A stretch of 64,000 bases of DNA from Candidatus Brocadia sp. (GCA_021646415.1 SOEU01000001.1:372001-436000), one strand, 5' to 3'; positions 33,941 through 42,903 are shown, numbered from the stretch's first letter. Notes: a model not told the origin generated them from the sequence alone. Numbers and translations: made by a program.

Positions 33941-34306
33941 ATGAGAAAAAAAATACTCATTATAGAAGATGAAGAAGAGTTTTTCTTCTTTTATGAAACA
34001 ATGCTGGAGGATAGAGACTATATCATCCTGCACGCAACCGAAGGAATGCATGCTTTTGAGTTGCTAAAAAAAGAAAATCTGGACCTCATCATTCTGGATT
34101 TATTACTCGATCAAATGTCGGGCGATGAATTCCTCAGGCAACTGAGATTAAACCCTATGTATACTACTATTCCAGTCATTATTGCAAGCAATTTTTCACC
34201 ACGGTCGTATAAAACAATATTTGAGATAGATCCAAATCTGATTTTTCTTGAAAAACCTTTTACCCAAGAAAGATTGCTTGCCGAAATCAGAGCCAAGTTG
34301 GGGTAG
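33941..34306 (+). CDS. Single-domain response regulator (CheY-like)
   Basis: A 121-residue receiver domain only: acidic pocket in IIEDEEEFF, phospho-acceptor Asp in LIILDLLLD (about residue 50), the switch Ser in IIASNFSPR and conserved Lys in FLEKPF. There is no output domain and no kinase gene next to it, so it probably acts by protein-protein contact. It is divergent from the Rieske gene; the 250 bases between hold only AT-rich sequence. Confidence 0.9.
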   Translation: MRKKILIIEDEEEFFFFYETMLEDRDYIILHATEGMHAFELLKKENLDLIILDLLLDQMSGDEFLRQLRLNPMYTTIPVIIASNFSPRSYKTIFEIDPNLIFLEKPFTQERLLAEIRAKLG

Positions 34307-34335
34307 TGCTTGAATTATTTCCAGCATAAACATTT

Positions 34336-37098
34336 TTAATAACTGGGGAATAGACTTATTGCCAACTCTTTGCCATAAAATTTCACTTTAACACTTTTAC
34401 TATTACAAAATTTAAGATCTTCAATTTCGTCCAACCTTATTCCCGCTAATTTATTTTGTATAATGCCTTTTATTTGATTTTCCATTTCCCCTAATCTTAC
34501 CTTTTCATTTGCCGTTAAATTTTTGGAGAGAATAATTTCTTCGAGAATTAATCTGTCAAAATCTCTTCCCTTTTTTACCCTTTTGACGAACTCCAACTCT
34601 CTTTCGCCCAATTGTAAAGGCAATTGTTTTAAGAGATTTTTGACTTCATCAATTACAGTTTCAACTGTACTAATAAATTGAAGTTCTCCAAAAATATCCT
34701 TAATTGTAGCCTTTAAATAATCATAGTGTGTACAAGCCAGACAGATATGTGATATTTTATTGCGTGTAATAAATTCTTCCAGATTTGCCTGAATTATTTC
34801 CCTTGCAATCCTTAAAAACTCTCTTTGCATTTCTTCCGTATCAAAACTCTTTTTATACAACATTTCAGATAACACGGCCAACAAAGGGGTAGGCTTAACA
34901 ATAACGCTGTATCCGGCTTCTCTTATAAGTTTTTCATAGATGCCGCTTTTTATTGTTCCTGTGGTGCCAATAACGCCTATTTTAGTTTCCGGAGGCAATT
35001 TTTTAATTTTCGCTATGGTATTTTGCACTGGGCCAATAAACCGTATATGTGGAAACCTTTTTCTCAGCCTGCGATGGTCGACTAAAGTGTCCACAGTATT
35101 ACAGGCAAAGCAGATGATGATGTCCCTGGAAACTCCTCCTAATTTCACGAGTAAGCGTTTCATCAGATACGGTGTTTTATCAAACACTTTGTTGAAAAAT
35201 GCATTTGATTTTTTTGTGTTTCTACACCGTTCGTTTATTTCGGAAATAGCCTGTAATGTTATTTTATTTATTTCGTCTTGAGTTTTTTGACCAAATGGAA
35301 AATTTGCTTTGTCTGTAAGAAGCAAAAGTTTTATGTTACCTTCGGAAAGCATTTTATTTAATTTCTCTGCCACAATAATACCACCCTGACCGGAATCAAA
35401 AATTCCAATAATTACGGGTTTTTTTTGGACTTTTTTTGTCCTTTGTAAATATTTCGCATCTATTGTACTGACAATCCTTTTTATAGCTACCACGTCTCCA
35501 GCTAAAGACATATCCATACCGTGCTTTTCCACTTGATTCTTAATAACGTTATTTTTTAGAACATTCTCTACCCGTGCCATAATATCTTCAAAAACATACT
35601 TCTTTTCCCATGTATCATTTTGAGCATTTTGAATTTTTTCCAGATATGAAGCAATGATTCCACCAGATTTTGCAATGGAATCACTTACAACCATTTTTCC
35701 ATTTTCCCTTAGAATATGATATCCTTCCTGAGTAATTCCACCATTAACTGCAGAAATAACGTAGTTAGCTTGAATATTGAAAGCATTGTAAGCATCAATT
35801 TGATTTTCTAAAGCTGCTAGAAAAAGGATATCAGCATTTTCTTTTAATAATTGGCAAGGATCTTCATATATTTTTGCCTCTTCAAACATACAAATACTGT
35901 CGCGTTTTTCTTTACATTCAACTAATGCCGGTATGTTTAATCCCGGAATATTGTAAATGGCTACCATCTTCTTTTGTTTCTGGTCATATTCACTTACTGC
36001 TATAACTTTCGCACCCGTTAAGGTAAAGTATTTGGCTGCATTGAGACCTACTTTTCCAAAGCCCTGGACAGCAACAGTTTTTCCCTCCAAATAATTTTTC
36101 CGTTCCCTTCCAACTCTTAGCTTTAAATAATCTTCAGGATTTTCATTATACCACACTAATAAATTTGTGATTTCTACTGCTGCAAATGCCGTTGCTTCTG
36201 TTCTGCCTTCCAAACCACTATATGTTTTAGATGTAACTGCCCCTAATTCGGGAACGCTTTGTTTTCCATCCCCATATTTTCTTGCCTTCTTTGAGAATTC
36301 ATCCGCCACCTTTAAATACGGCATTCCCGATGTCCATATAATCTCAGAATCCCTTATATTTTTTAATCTTTCCAAAAGTCCTTTTTCCTTAATTTCTTCC
36401 GTTTCTGCTAATGCCCTAAAATGCCCGTCCGCCATTGCATCCATCATCGTTTCGTCCGTTCCAAAATCTGGTCCCGGAGAATATGTATTATGCCCCATAA
36501 TGCCTTCCATCGTAAGTAAATAGCCTATTTCTCTAAACAACCTCTGTTTTTCATCATTTGACAATTCAATAGATTGCAGAGACATCTCTCCATTGATTTC
36601 TCTCAATTCTCCCAAGAAAACTCCACATATACCACCTCCTAACGGCAAGGAATAAAGTGCCAGCTTTAATGTTGTTACGATAGAGAGGGCTTCAATCTCT
36701 TCTGTCACCCATTTACAGCAAAACTTCCATGTTTCTTCGATGGAAGCCTTTCGGTCTCTGAGGCTATTAAAGGTTTTAAAGAAATCTCTCCCCAAGATTT
36801 GCGGGGAAATGAGTATTGCGCCTCCCTTCGGGGGACCAAGGGCAGTATTGTGAAATATAACAGATGAATACAAGACTATCTTTTGTCCATTATCCTTACA
36901 AAACTCTACATGTCTTTTCCAAATGCTCTGAGGTTGTTTGAGCAGAGCGAATAGTTTGTTACAATTTTTATAAAATACAGGATCTTTTTTCTTTATTGCA
37001 TCTATGGCTTCATCAAGCCGATTATGAATACTCTTCAATAGCGTATTCGTAATTTCTCGTTTCTTTAACCGAAAAGAAGAATAAACAAAAACATTCAT
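34336..37098 (-). CDS. Glutamate-dehydrogenase-like domain fused to glutamate racemase (MurI)
   Basis: A 920-residue two-domain protein. Residues about 30-555 follow Glu/Leu/Phe/Val dehydrogenases: substrate loop GPPKGGAILISP with K91, D211 in GPGPDFGTDE, Rossmann motif GFGKVG (347-351) and the late VNGGITQEGY. The catalytic-lysine motif reads LPLGGGICGVFLG (151-163) where GDHs have GG(A/G)KGG, so the catalytic Lys is missing. Residues about 560-835 match MurI with D568-S569, C666 in ACNT and C789 in ACTH, so racemase activity is likely. The last 85 residues are unassigned. Taken together: D-glutamate supply with the dehydrogenase domain altered or regulatory. Confidence 0.85.
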   Translation of the reverse strand: MNVFVYSSFRLKKREITNTLLKSIHNRLDEAIDAIKKKDPVFYKNCNKLFALLKQPQSIWKRHVEFCKDNGQKIVLYSSVIFHNTALGPPKGGAILISPQILGRDFFKTFNSLRDRKASIEETWKFCCKWVTEEIEALSIVTTLKLALYSLPLGGGICGVFLGELREINGEMSLQSIELSNDEKQRLFREIGYLLTMEGIMGHNTYSPGPDFGTDETMMDAMADGHFRALAETEEIKEKGLLERLKNIRDSEIIWTSGMPYLKVADEFSKKARKYGDGKQSVPELGAVTSKTYSGLEGRTEATAFAAVEITNLLVWYNENPEDYLKLRVGRERKNYLEGKTVAVQGFGKVGLNAAKYFTLTGAKVIAVSEYDQKQKKMVAIYNIPGLNIPALVECKEKRDSICMFEEAKIYEDPCQLLKENADILFLAALENQIDAYNAFNIQANYVISAVNGGITQEGYHILRENGKMVVSDSIAKSGGIIASYLEKIQNAQNDTWEKKYVFEDIMARVENVLKNNVIKNQVEKHGMDMSLAGDVVAIKRIVSTIDAKYLQRTKKVQKKPVIIGIFDSGQGGIIVAEKLNKMLSEGNIKLLLLTDKANFPFGQKTQDEINKITLQAISEINERCRNTKKSNAFFNKVFDKTPYLMKRLLVKLGGVSRDIIICFACNTVDTLVDHRRLRKRFPHIRFIGPVQNTIAKIKKLPPETKIGVIGTTGTIKSGIYEKLIREAGYSVIVKPTPLLAVLSEMLYKKSFDTEEMQREFLRIAREIIQANLEEFITRNKISHICLACTHYDYLKATIKDIFGELQFISTVETVIDEVKNLLKQLPLQLGERELEFVKRVKKGRDFDRLILEEIILSKNLTANEKVRLGEMENQIKGIIQNKLAGIRLDEIEDLKFCNSKSVKVKFYGKELAISLFPSY

Positions 37099-37142
37099 AT
37101 CTTCTTCATTTAATTAGAGATTTTGTAAAATTTTGTTTTTTG

Positions 37143-37169
37143 AAAACCCGTAAAAAAGTCGGGTTTTTT
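37143..37169 (+). terminator. AAAACCCG/CGGGTTTTTT hairpin in the leader of the GDH-MurI gene
   Basis: AAAACCCG (37143-37150) pairs with CGGGTTTT (37160-37167). The T run is best on the plus strand (TTTTTT), but TTTTC follows on the minus strand, so it may act either way. On the minus strand it lies in the leader of the GDH-MurI gene, where it could be an attenuator. The leader up to 37560 has no gene. Confidence 0.45.
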
Positions 37170-37585
37170 CAGTCTGGTGCAGGGAAGGAGCATCTGCTGA
37201 AATTACCATAAGAGATATTCCTTGCAAAACCAGAAAATACTTTGTCCTGCGGTAATACAACAAATACAAGAGACATCCCTTTCTAAGAACTAAATTATTA
37301 AGAGATTTCTCATATTTTACCAGTAATTACAACCAGAGTTAAAGAGAAAATGGAATGTATTTGCAAGTACAAAACATAGTACGCAAAGAGGTAATTGTGT
37401 AGAGTATTTTACAAGGATAGATTCTGGATTTATTGCTGTAAAATATTTTGACGCTTTTTTTACACGCAGAAAAAAAGTGACAAAACGTGATATGGCGAGA
37501 AAATAATCTTAAAAACTGCCATAATAAAAATACTTGTGAAACTATTGACACAGAGGGACGGATCCTACCCTTTTTATTATATTGA

Positions 37586-37774
37586 TGTACCTGACTCTCG
37601 TAAGTATAGTACCGATGATATACGGATAAGGAGGATTGCCCGTATAACTGTACCTTTTCTCGTAATAAACTTTCTATAGATTCAGTTATAAGCAATATTA
37701 TTTGCTCCAGTTTTATCAAGATGTATACACATACCTTTAAGTTGCATGAATTCCAGTAACGGGAGTCATGTACA
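37586..37774. repeat. 189-nt element with long terminal inverted repeats, copy A
   Basis: The left arm TGTACCTGACTCTCGT (37586-37601) and right arm ACGGGAGTCATGTACA (37759-37774) pair with 14 of 16 positions matching, one change being G-U compatible. Inside, ATATACGG and CCGTATA close a loop holding TAAGGAGGATTGC. The same design occurs at 51266-51470 with different arm bases that still pair. It lies just downstream of ridA on the minus strand. Frames are closed in both copies. It may be a MITE or a structured RNA. Confidence 0.6.
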
Positions 37775-37836
37775 CAATTCTATAATATTTAGGCGATGAG
37801 CCTTATATTATAGGAACCTGCTCGTTTATTATGAAA

Positions 37837-38349
37837 CTATTTTGCAACTTTGTAAGCAATAACGTTTACTATTTCTATTTGATATGTTTTATTGAGGTCC
37901 TGTATACCGATGGCTGCACGAGTCGGACATGATTTAATAAACTCTCGATACACAGCGTTCATATCACCCCAGTAATCCATATTTTTAAGAAAAATGATCA
38001 TATTTACAATTCGATTTAAATTTGATCCCATGCTCTCTAATGCTTTTTTCAGGTTTGAAAAAACTAATCTAAATTGCTCTTTTTGGTCTAAAGACGGCAC
38101 TTCGCCTGTAGAATCAATAGGAATAAAACCACCACAACGTATTTGTGTTGCACGTACCTTAACAAATCTAACAATATCTTCCTCAAAATAATCACTCATT
38201 AATCCTATTTGTCTTTCCGGTTGTTTTCCAACGTTTCTCAAGGCGTCTTTAATTATCAAATCTAATAACTTATTTCTGTCTTCAAAAGATAACTTATGTG
38301 CTGCTTCAATCGTCATTCCGTCTAAATCAGCCAATGTTATATCTGCCAT
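37837..38349 (-). CDS. RidA/YjgF/UK114-family enamine/imine deaminase
   Basis: About 170 residues with the RidA trimer fold in the C-terminal two-thirds: FSNLKKALESMGSNLNRIVN, IIFLKNMDYWGDMNAVYREF and SCPTRAAIGIQDL, which carries the substrate-binding Arg, and IEIVNVIAYK with the conserved Glu. RidA proteins hydrolyse reactive enamine/imine intermediates released by PLP and flavin amine enzymes. The N-terminal 45 residues (helical, ERQIGLMSDYF) are extra. The ATG at 38349 has AGAGGA upstream. It lies downstream of the FMN enzyme but behind a terminator at 38433. Broken RidA fragments lie at 51125-51590. Confidence 0.88.
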   Translation of the reverse strand: MADITLADLDGMTIEAAHKLSFEDRNKLLDLIIKDALRNVGKQPERQIGLMSDYFEEDIVRFVKVRATQIRCGGFIPIDSTGEVPSLDQKEQFRLVFSNLKKALESMGSNLNRIVNMIIFLKNMDYWGDMNAVYREFIKSCPTRAAIGIQDLNKTYQIEIVNVIAYKVAK

Positions 38350-38432
38350 TTTGTCCTCTTTCAAATGAATTAAAATACCGTTCTAAAATAGATACGCAAA
38401 TAATCCGTTAAATTCCGGAATCATTCACCAAG

Positions 38433-38466
38433 AGAGAAAAAACTACTTTTCAAAGTAGTTTTTTCT
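38433..38466 (-). terminator. Intrinsic terminator after the glutamate-synthase-like gene
   Basis: GAGAAAAAACTACTTT and AAAGTAGTTTTTTCTC form a perfect hairpin with built-in T run on either strand, 15 bases after the upstream gene's stop. It separates transcription of the FMN enzyme from ridA. Confidence 0.75.
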
Positions 38467-38480
38467 CCCATCTAAAAACT

Positions 38481-40058
38481 TTAAGCATCTAAGACTCTTT
38501 CGGCTTGTTCCATATCATAATCCATAATATATGTAATACCTGTTACATCCGTCGCTTCCCTGGTTAGCGTGAAGATATCGTTGCGTGTTATGTTGTTAAT
38601 TGACCACCTTCTTGAACCAGCCATAAGTTGCTTCAATCCTGTTGCCAATCTTTGATAATAAGAATACATGCCCATAGCGCCTGCAGGAATATTGCCAAAT
38701 TGCTCTTTAATCTTCCCTGAATAATAAAAGATTTGATCATTTGATGACCCATATTCCGAAACAGGTTTTGGTACTTTGCCTTCTGCAACAGCTTTACCAA
38801 TCGTATTTCCAACCATAGCTGCACAGATGGTTGATCTGGACATTCCCACTGCTTTTATGAAAGGAGATAAAAGGGCAAATGCCTTGTAAATATGATCTTC
38901 TGAAACCAAACCACCCGCAAGTACGATATTAGGAACATACTCACCGCGGTCTGCTAGGCGTTTACAATATTTATATGTTAACGCAGCAATATAAACCGTA
39001 GGCAAACCCCATTCATTCATCATGCGCCAAGGGCTCATTCCTGTACCACCACCAGAACCGTCAATTGTTAAAACGTCTATTCTGGCCCACGAAGCGAATT
39101 TAATTGCTCGTGCTAAGTCAAAAGGTCTGTAAGAGCCCGTCTTCAAAAAGATATATTTAGCCCCTGCATCACGCAAATGTTGCACATTATCCATAAAACC
39201 ATCAAACGCTTGTGCCATAGCATCCGGAATGGCACAAATCCGTGTATGTCTTTCAAAACCTTTAATTGTACCGTTCTGAAAAGCTTGTTGTGTTATTGGG
39301 TCTTCTGGATCAGGGATGACAACATACCCTAACTTTTTTAATCGGATCGCCTTTTCAATGGAGGTTAATTTAACCTCACCACCAATATTTTTAGCGCCCT
39401 GTCCCCATTTTAATTCGAGGGCATCACTTCCTAATTTTTCTAAACAATACGGCAATACGTCAAGACGCCAATCTTCCTGATTTGCTTGTATTGCAATAAA
39501 TCCATAGCCGTCTTTCTGGTAATCCTTAAATGATTTAAAACGTCTGACTAATTCAGGACTATTTGCGACTTTACCATCCGTGATTGTTGATTTATCGTCC
39601 ATTGCTGCCACATTTTCGCCAATAACGATACCAGAACCGCAGATCGCAGCGCCAATTCCTAATGATTCAAAGTGCTTCTGGGCAATCATAGTTGACCCAA
39701 GACCTGTACAAATTATAGGTATTCGTAATTTAAGACCTCCATCGCGCCCCATAGAAGTTTCAATGCTTGCGTTTGTGAAAAGGTCATATTCTTTCTGATG
39801 GTGCCCGGTAATTGAACCAGTAATATTAAAATGGGAAAAATCAACAGGGTAATCTTTTTGTGCTGCTGCGGTTACCTCGCCAAACGGGCCAGGATAAATT
39901 GCCTCTGAACCTCTGTAAGCCGATTTCCCAATTTCACAAAAGCCTGGACAACCATCCAGACACGTAACACACATACCACTTTGAGGCAAAACTTCATCAC
40001 CCAACCGAGTCCATGTACCCGTAGCCCGCGATCTGTTTGGAATAAACAATGAGCTCAT
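38481..40058 (-). CDS. FMN-dependent glutamate-synthase-like protein
   Basis: A 525-residue protein like the FMN (synthase) domain of glutamate synthase. It has a TIM-barrel core (IICTGLGSTMIAQKHFESLG, ELKWGQGAKNIGGEVKL with the KxGQGAK loop, VLTIDGSGGGTGMSPW, IVLAGGLVSEDHIYKA). The N-terminus carries four Cys (CVTCLDGCPGFCEIGKSAYR) that could bind a cluster. The usual 3Fe-4S Cys set (CxxNxCPVG) is absent from the C-terminal part, and there is no glutaminase domain, so ammonia or another amine donor is likely. Good AGGAGG-type start. Its neighbours RidA, MurI and the di-iron protein suggest amine chemistry. Confidence 0.85.
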   Translation of the reverse strand: MSSLFIPNRSRATGTWTRLGDEVLPQSGMCVTCLDGCPGFCEIGKSAYRGSEAIYPGPFGEVTAAAQKDYPVDFSHFNITGSITGHHQKEYDLFTNASIETSMGRDGGLKLRIPIICTGLGSTMIAQKHFESLGIGAAICGSGIVIGENVAAMDDKSTITDGKVANSPELVRRFKSFKDYQKDGYGFIAIQANQEDWRLDVLPYCLEKLGSDALELKWGQGAKNIGGEVKLTSIEKAIRLKKLGYVVIPDPEDPITQQAFQNGTIKGFERHTRICAIPDAMAQAFDGFMDNVQHLRDAGAKYIFLKTGSYRPFDLARAIKFASWARIDVLTIDGSGGGTGMSPWRMMNEWGLPTVYIAALTYKYCKRLADRGEYVPNIVLAGGLVSEDHIYKAFALLSPFIKAVGMSRSTICAAMVGNTIGKAVAEGKVPKPVSEYGSSNDQIFYYSGKIKEQFGNIPAGAMGMYSYYQRLATGLKQLMAGSRRWSINNITRNDIFTLTREATDVTGITYIMDYDMEQAERVLDA

Positions 40059-40175
40059 TTGAAAGCCTCCGTTTTACAAAAAATATCGAAACTATAATAA
40101 ACAAATAAGCTGACACAAGAGCATCTTTATAAACAAAGCGACTTTCATTCTCCCTTGTTCAATAAAGAATTTCAG

Positions 40176-41121
40176 ACTCAATTTTCAAAATCAACTAAAA
40201 TTGCTTGCCCTCTCCAAACCATTCCACAATACACCCCTTGTGTTAAGAAAACTCATAGCTCCCTTCCTAATCCTCGCCTGATCCTCATCTGTCTGACTGC
40301 AGAATTCTAATGATTTTCTTATATTCGCAGCATGCTCAACATCCAATTCAATATGGGCGGAGAAAAACAGAACATCATCGTCACTTAAACCGGCATGTTT
40401 CAATCCATCACGAATAGGAACATACATTGTTGGAACGATGAATTCTGTTCCTGGTCCCAGCGCTCCCAACGCTTCAACATAATTCATATAATGAATATTT
40501 AAATATTTCTCTACAAATAACTCCGTTTCCGGCAACATCTGAATGTTGTCTAATGCCTTTTTGGAGGTATCAACACCTACGGCTTTTAAAAACCTGCGGA
40601 AAAGAGCGGGGTGCGTAAGCTCAGGATTCATGCCTTTCTGTTCTTCAGATCTACCACCATACTCTTCAAACAAATTTTTAATTAAAGGCGCCCTCCCTGC
40701 TTCATCAGGGCATATTGCAACGGCGCCGGCCAGATATCGAGAAAAATGCCTTGAGAAACAATAATATTGTTCAGCATAAAGTTTAGCAGCCTTCTTATCT
40801 GCCTTTTTACTGAATTTTTGTAAATATGAATGATTTTTTACTGCCGGATGCTTCAAAATCTCCGCTTCCAATTCATCATAAAATACATCTACAGACTTGG
40901 CCATAATTCTTTCCCTCCAAATAATTAAAAATCACTTATACGTAAAATTTACATTTCCTCTACTGTTACAGTGTCTTGGAAATAACCCTTCCCCCTTTCC
41001 ACCCATTACAATTTTTCAAAAAAATATTACCGTATAAAATCACTTCCCTATATTCCTTGTGTTCCTTTTATTTATGTTTTTCTCAAGGTCTTAACATTAT
41101 TGCAAATATTTCTGCTTTACC
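40176..41121. repeat. 946-bp near-identical repeat, copy A
   Basis: It covers the whole di-iron oxygenase-like gene and about 215 bases upstream. The partner is 51594-52540 (offset 11,418). By direct reading the coding sequence is identical in both; upstream they differ at two bases and one T in a homopolymer. Identity stops abruptly at both ends. On the right the boundary lies in the last codons of the PAS gene. Confidence 0.9.
40191..40904 (-). CDS. Haem-oxygenase-like di-iron oxidase (HDO/CADD/PqqC-like), copy A
   Basis: A 237-residue all-helical protein of the iron-containing redox enzyme (TenA/PqqC/CADD) fold. Likely metal ligands are E80/E81 (NLFEEYGG), H98 (ELTHPALFRRFL), E144 (YVEALGALGPGTE), H184, D188 and H191 (AHIELDVEH). 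The H-x3-D-x2-H spacing equals that of CADD, which makes p-aminobenzoate from tyrosine. Related enzymes also oxidise fatty acids, so the substrate is unknown. An O2-type di-iron enzyme in an anammox context is notable. The identical copy lies at 51609-52322. The gene has GGAGGG-like sequence before its ATG. Confidence 0.82.
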   Translation of the reverse strand: MAKSVDVFYDELEAEILKHPAVKNHSYLQKFSKKADKKAAKLYAEQYYCFSRHFSRYLAGAVAICPDEAGRAPLIKNLFEEYGGRSEEQKGMNPELTHPALFRRFLKAVGVDTSKKALDNIQMLPETELFVEKYLNIHYMNYVEALGALGPGTEFIVPTMYVPIRDGLKHAGLSDDDVLFFSAHIELDVEHAANIRKSLEFCSQTDEDQARIRKGAMSFLNTRGVLWNGLERASNFS

Positions 41122-41507
41122 GAAATATCGTTGCCCTCTCTGCCAACCAGAACAACGCCTTGAACATTTTTGAGTCTATTGTAAATAGGATATGTTTTTA
41201 AAAGGACAGGCATACACGTCTCTGGATTTAAAACCTCGCTGGTTGCCGTTTTACCCGTCTTTAGCGTTTGCCAAATCGGGCAATTTTTGCAAGCAAGCGC
41301 AAACTTGTGTTTCGTAGAAAAACACTTTTTTCCTACCGGGTACCCTGTAAAAAACACTTTTGCAGCCGTGTTTATCTTTACGATATTGAATTCTGAATCA
41401 AAAACAATTATAGGATCCATGGTAGAATTAAATATATAATCAGATACCATCGTTATCTTATTAGAAAAAAGTTTCTTTTGATGTGTCTGCATACTTCCAA
41501 CATCCAT
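41097..41507 (-). CDS. Small PAS-domain sensor with Cys cluster
   Basis: A 136-residue PAS protein: MVSDYIFNSTMDPIIVFDSE, NIVKINTAAKVFFTGYPVGK, and a Cys-rich stretch C...ALACKNCPIWQTLKTGK (about 74-95), a pattern common in redox-sensing PAS domains where it may bind a metal or Fe-S cluster. There is no output domain. The last eight codons lie inside the 946-bp repeat, so the second copy of the repeat carries the tail (VKQKYLQ) of this gene without the rest. Start at 41507 behind AGGAAG. Confidence 0.75.
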   Translation of the reverse strand: MDVGSMQTHQKKLFSNKITMVSDYIFNSTMDPIIVFDSEFNIVKINTAAKVFFTGYPVGKKCFSTKHKFALACKNCPIWQTLKTGKTATSEVLNPETCMPVLLKTYPIYNRLKNVQGVVLVGREGNDISVKQKYLQ

Positions 41508-41700
41508 GTGTCTTCCTGTTTTATCCCACGTTCAGCGCTTTTGTATGATATTTCTTTCTGATACCCTAACAGGAGGATAGACCTTTTATCAAAACATAAC
41601 CTGCACAATTTCAATAGCATAAACATTCTTAGTGCAGAATGTACGACTGTCATATCGAAGCGCAAGAACAATGCCAATAAAGAACCATAACTTTTCAAAC

Positions 41701-41747
41701 AATACTTAAGTATTTAGTTTTCGTGATTTAGAACAATTATATTGTTC
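41701..41747. promoter_or_regulatory. Palindrome pair upstream of the PAS/di-iron genes, copy A
   Basis: AATACTTAAGTATT (41701-41714, perfect 14-bp palindrome) and GAACAAT-TAT-ATTGTTC (41731-41747, perfect 7-bp arms). Both reappear at 52617-52663 upstream of the second di-iron gene, although flanking bases have drifted, which suggests selection. It lies within 41508-41895, an otherwise gene-free AT-rich stretch. Confidence 0.6.
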
Positions 41748-41895
41748 GCATAACAAAAAATATCAAAACAAAAAATTCCACTTTCACGAAAAATTTGCGC
41801 AAAACACAATTTTTGGCAAAAATTCCACGAAAATATTTCTCTCCAAAATCTCTTCAGTATTACCCTATTTTATATATTAGTGTTTTTGCGCAGGT

Positions 41896-42498
41896 TTAGG
41901 AAGTTACAATAATTTTCGTAACTCTTCTTATGTTAACGTAGACCGTTGAAGGTCTGAGTTCCTGATGTTCAATGGGCAATCCTTCTCTCCCACGATGACT
42001 CATACGGGCAAGGAGTTCCGTCCGCTTGCCAAACTCAAGGGCGCCCCTTGGACACGAAACAACACAGGCCGGCAAATTCTCTAATCGCCCACTATCTTTA
42101 TTCCCATGGCGGTGTAAACAGAGTGTACAGTTATCCGCAACAAACTGACCTTTCGAATTTTTGCGTGTGCTCAGTTTAATCAGCCCAAAAGGACATGCTG
42201 TAACACAAAGACTGCACCCCGTACAATGTTCTGGGTTAACGGCAACGATTCCATCGTCTTTCCTTTTGGTAATTGCCAGACCCGCGCGTGGGCAGGAGGA
42301 CACGCAGGCAGGATTTTCACAATGATGACAACTCTGATGCCAGGGAGATTTTCCGGCATGATCAGAAGTATTTGTTTCTTTTAATATCATCTCATTTCGC
42401 CGCCACTGGCCGTTCAGACCGTTCTCAACATCGCATGCCGTAACACACTTTTTACAATAAGAACATTTTTCTGGATCAAACATCAATGCCTTTTGCAT
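41896..42498 (-). CDS. Four-cluster 4Fe-4S ferredoxin subunit (NrfC/DmsB-like)
   Basis: About 200 residues with four Cys clusters in the DmsB/NrfC/HycB arrangement: CSYCKKCVTAC (residues 13-23), CHHCENPACVSSCPRAG, CTGCSLCVTACPFG and CTLCLHRH with a later CVVSCPRGAL. It would carry electrons between a quinol or cytochrome site and a soluble partner. Last gene of the operon containing Rieske/cytochrome b complex 2. No signal peptide, so it is on the cytoplasmic side. ATG at 42498; a TTG one codon earlier is less likely. Confidence 0.88.
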   Translation of the reverse strand: MQKALMFDPEKCSYCKKCVTACDVENGLNGQWRRNEMILKETNTSDHAGKSPWHQSCHHCENPACVSSCPRAGLAITKRKDDGIVAVNPEHCTGCSLCVTACPFGLIKLSTRKNSKGQFVADNCTLCLHRHGNKDSGRLENLPACVVSCPRGALEFGKRTELLARMSHRGREGLPIEHQELRPSTVYVNIRRVTKIIVTS

Positions 42499-42542
42499 CA
42501 AAAATCATATCTCCATTAAATTAGTTCTTTATTTCGTACAAA

Positions 42543-42794
42543 TCAAAAACCAAAGGCCTGTAACATTTTTTCAATCCATTCAACCTTTTGTATATCCCCA
42601 ATTTCGTCATACGATGTGACTCGGTTTACATTTACAGACCCTTTCTTCAAAATAACCGTGACTTTCCCTTCGGCAAAATCAGAAAATCCCTCTCTTACTT
42701 CGAAGTCTATACCATCGCCATATCTCTCCAATTTTTTTTCAATACACCGTCTGAATTCATGTAATTTTTGTGTTCTTTTTTCACCTGTGTACAT
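42543..42794 (-). CDS. Hypothetical 83-residue protein in the complex 2 operon
   Basis: A small acidic-basic mixed protein (RCIEKKLERYGDGIDFEVRE, EGKVTVILKKGSVNVNRVTS) with predicted alternating strands and helices; no motif recognised. It sits between two operon genes with short gaps and in the same direction, which supports it being real. It contains one Cys only, so it is not another ferredoxin. Confidence 0.6.
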   Translation of the reverse strand: MYTGEKRTQKLHEFRRCIEKKLERYGDGIDFEVREGFSDFAEGKVTVILKKGSVNVNRVTSYDEIGDIQKVEWIEKMLQAFGF

Positions 42795-42903
42795 AAATAC
42801 CTGCTTTGCGATTCCAATTAAACGTTATTTTCTTTGAATAAAAGATAAAATTAAACTAACATGCAAACAGTTTAAGTTTCAAAAACCGAGGCGATGTTTT
42901 GAA

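Noticed and set aside
37339-37719. 126-codon minus-strand ORF in the GDH-MurI leader
   Set aside because: It lies in the duplicated non-coding element; the equivalent frame in the second copy diverges and the codon pattern is not coding.
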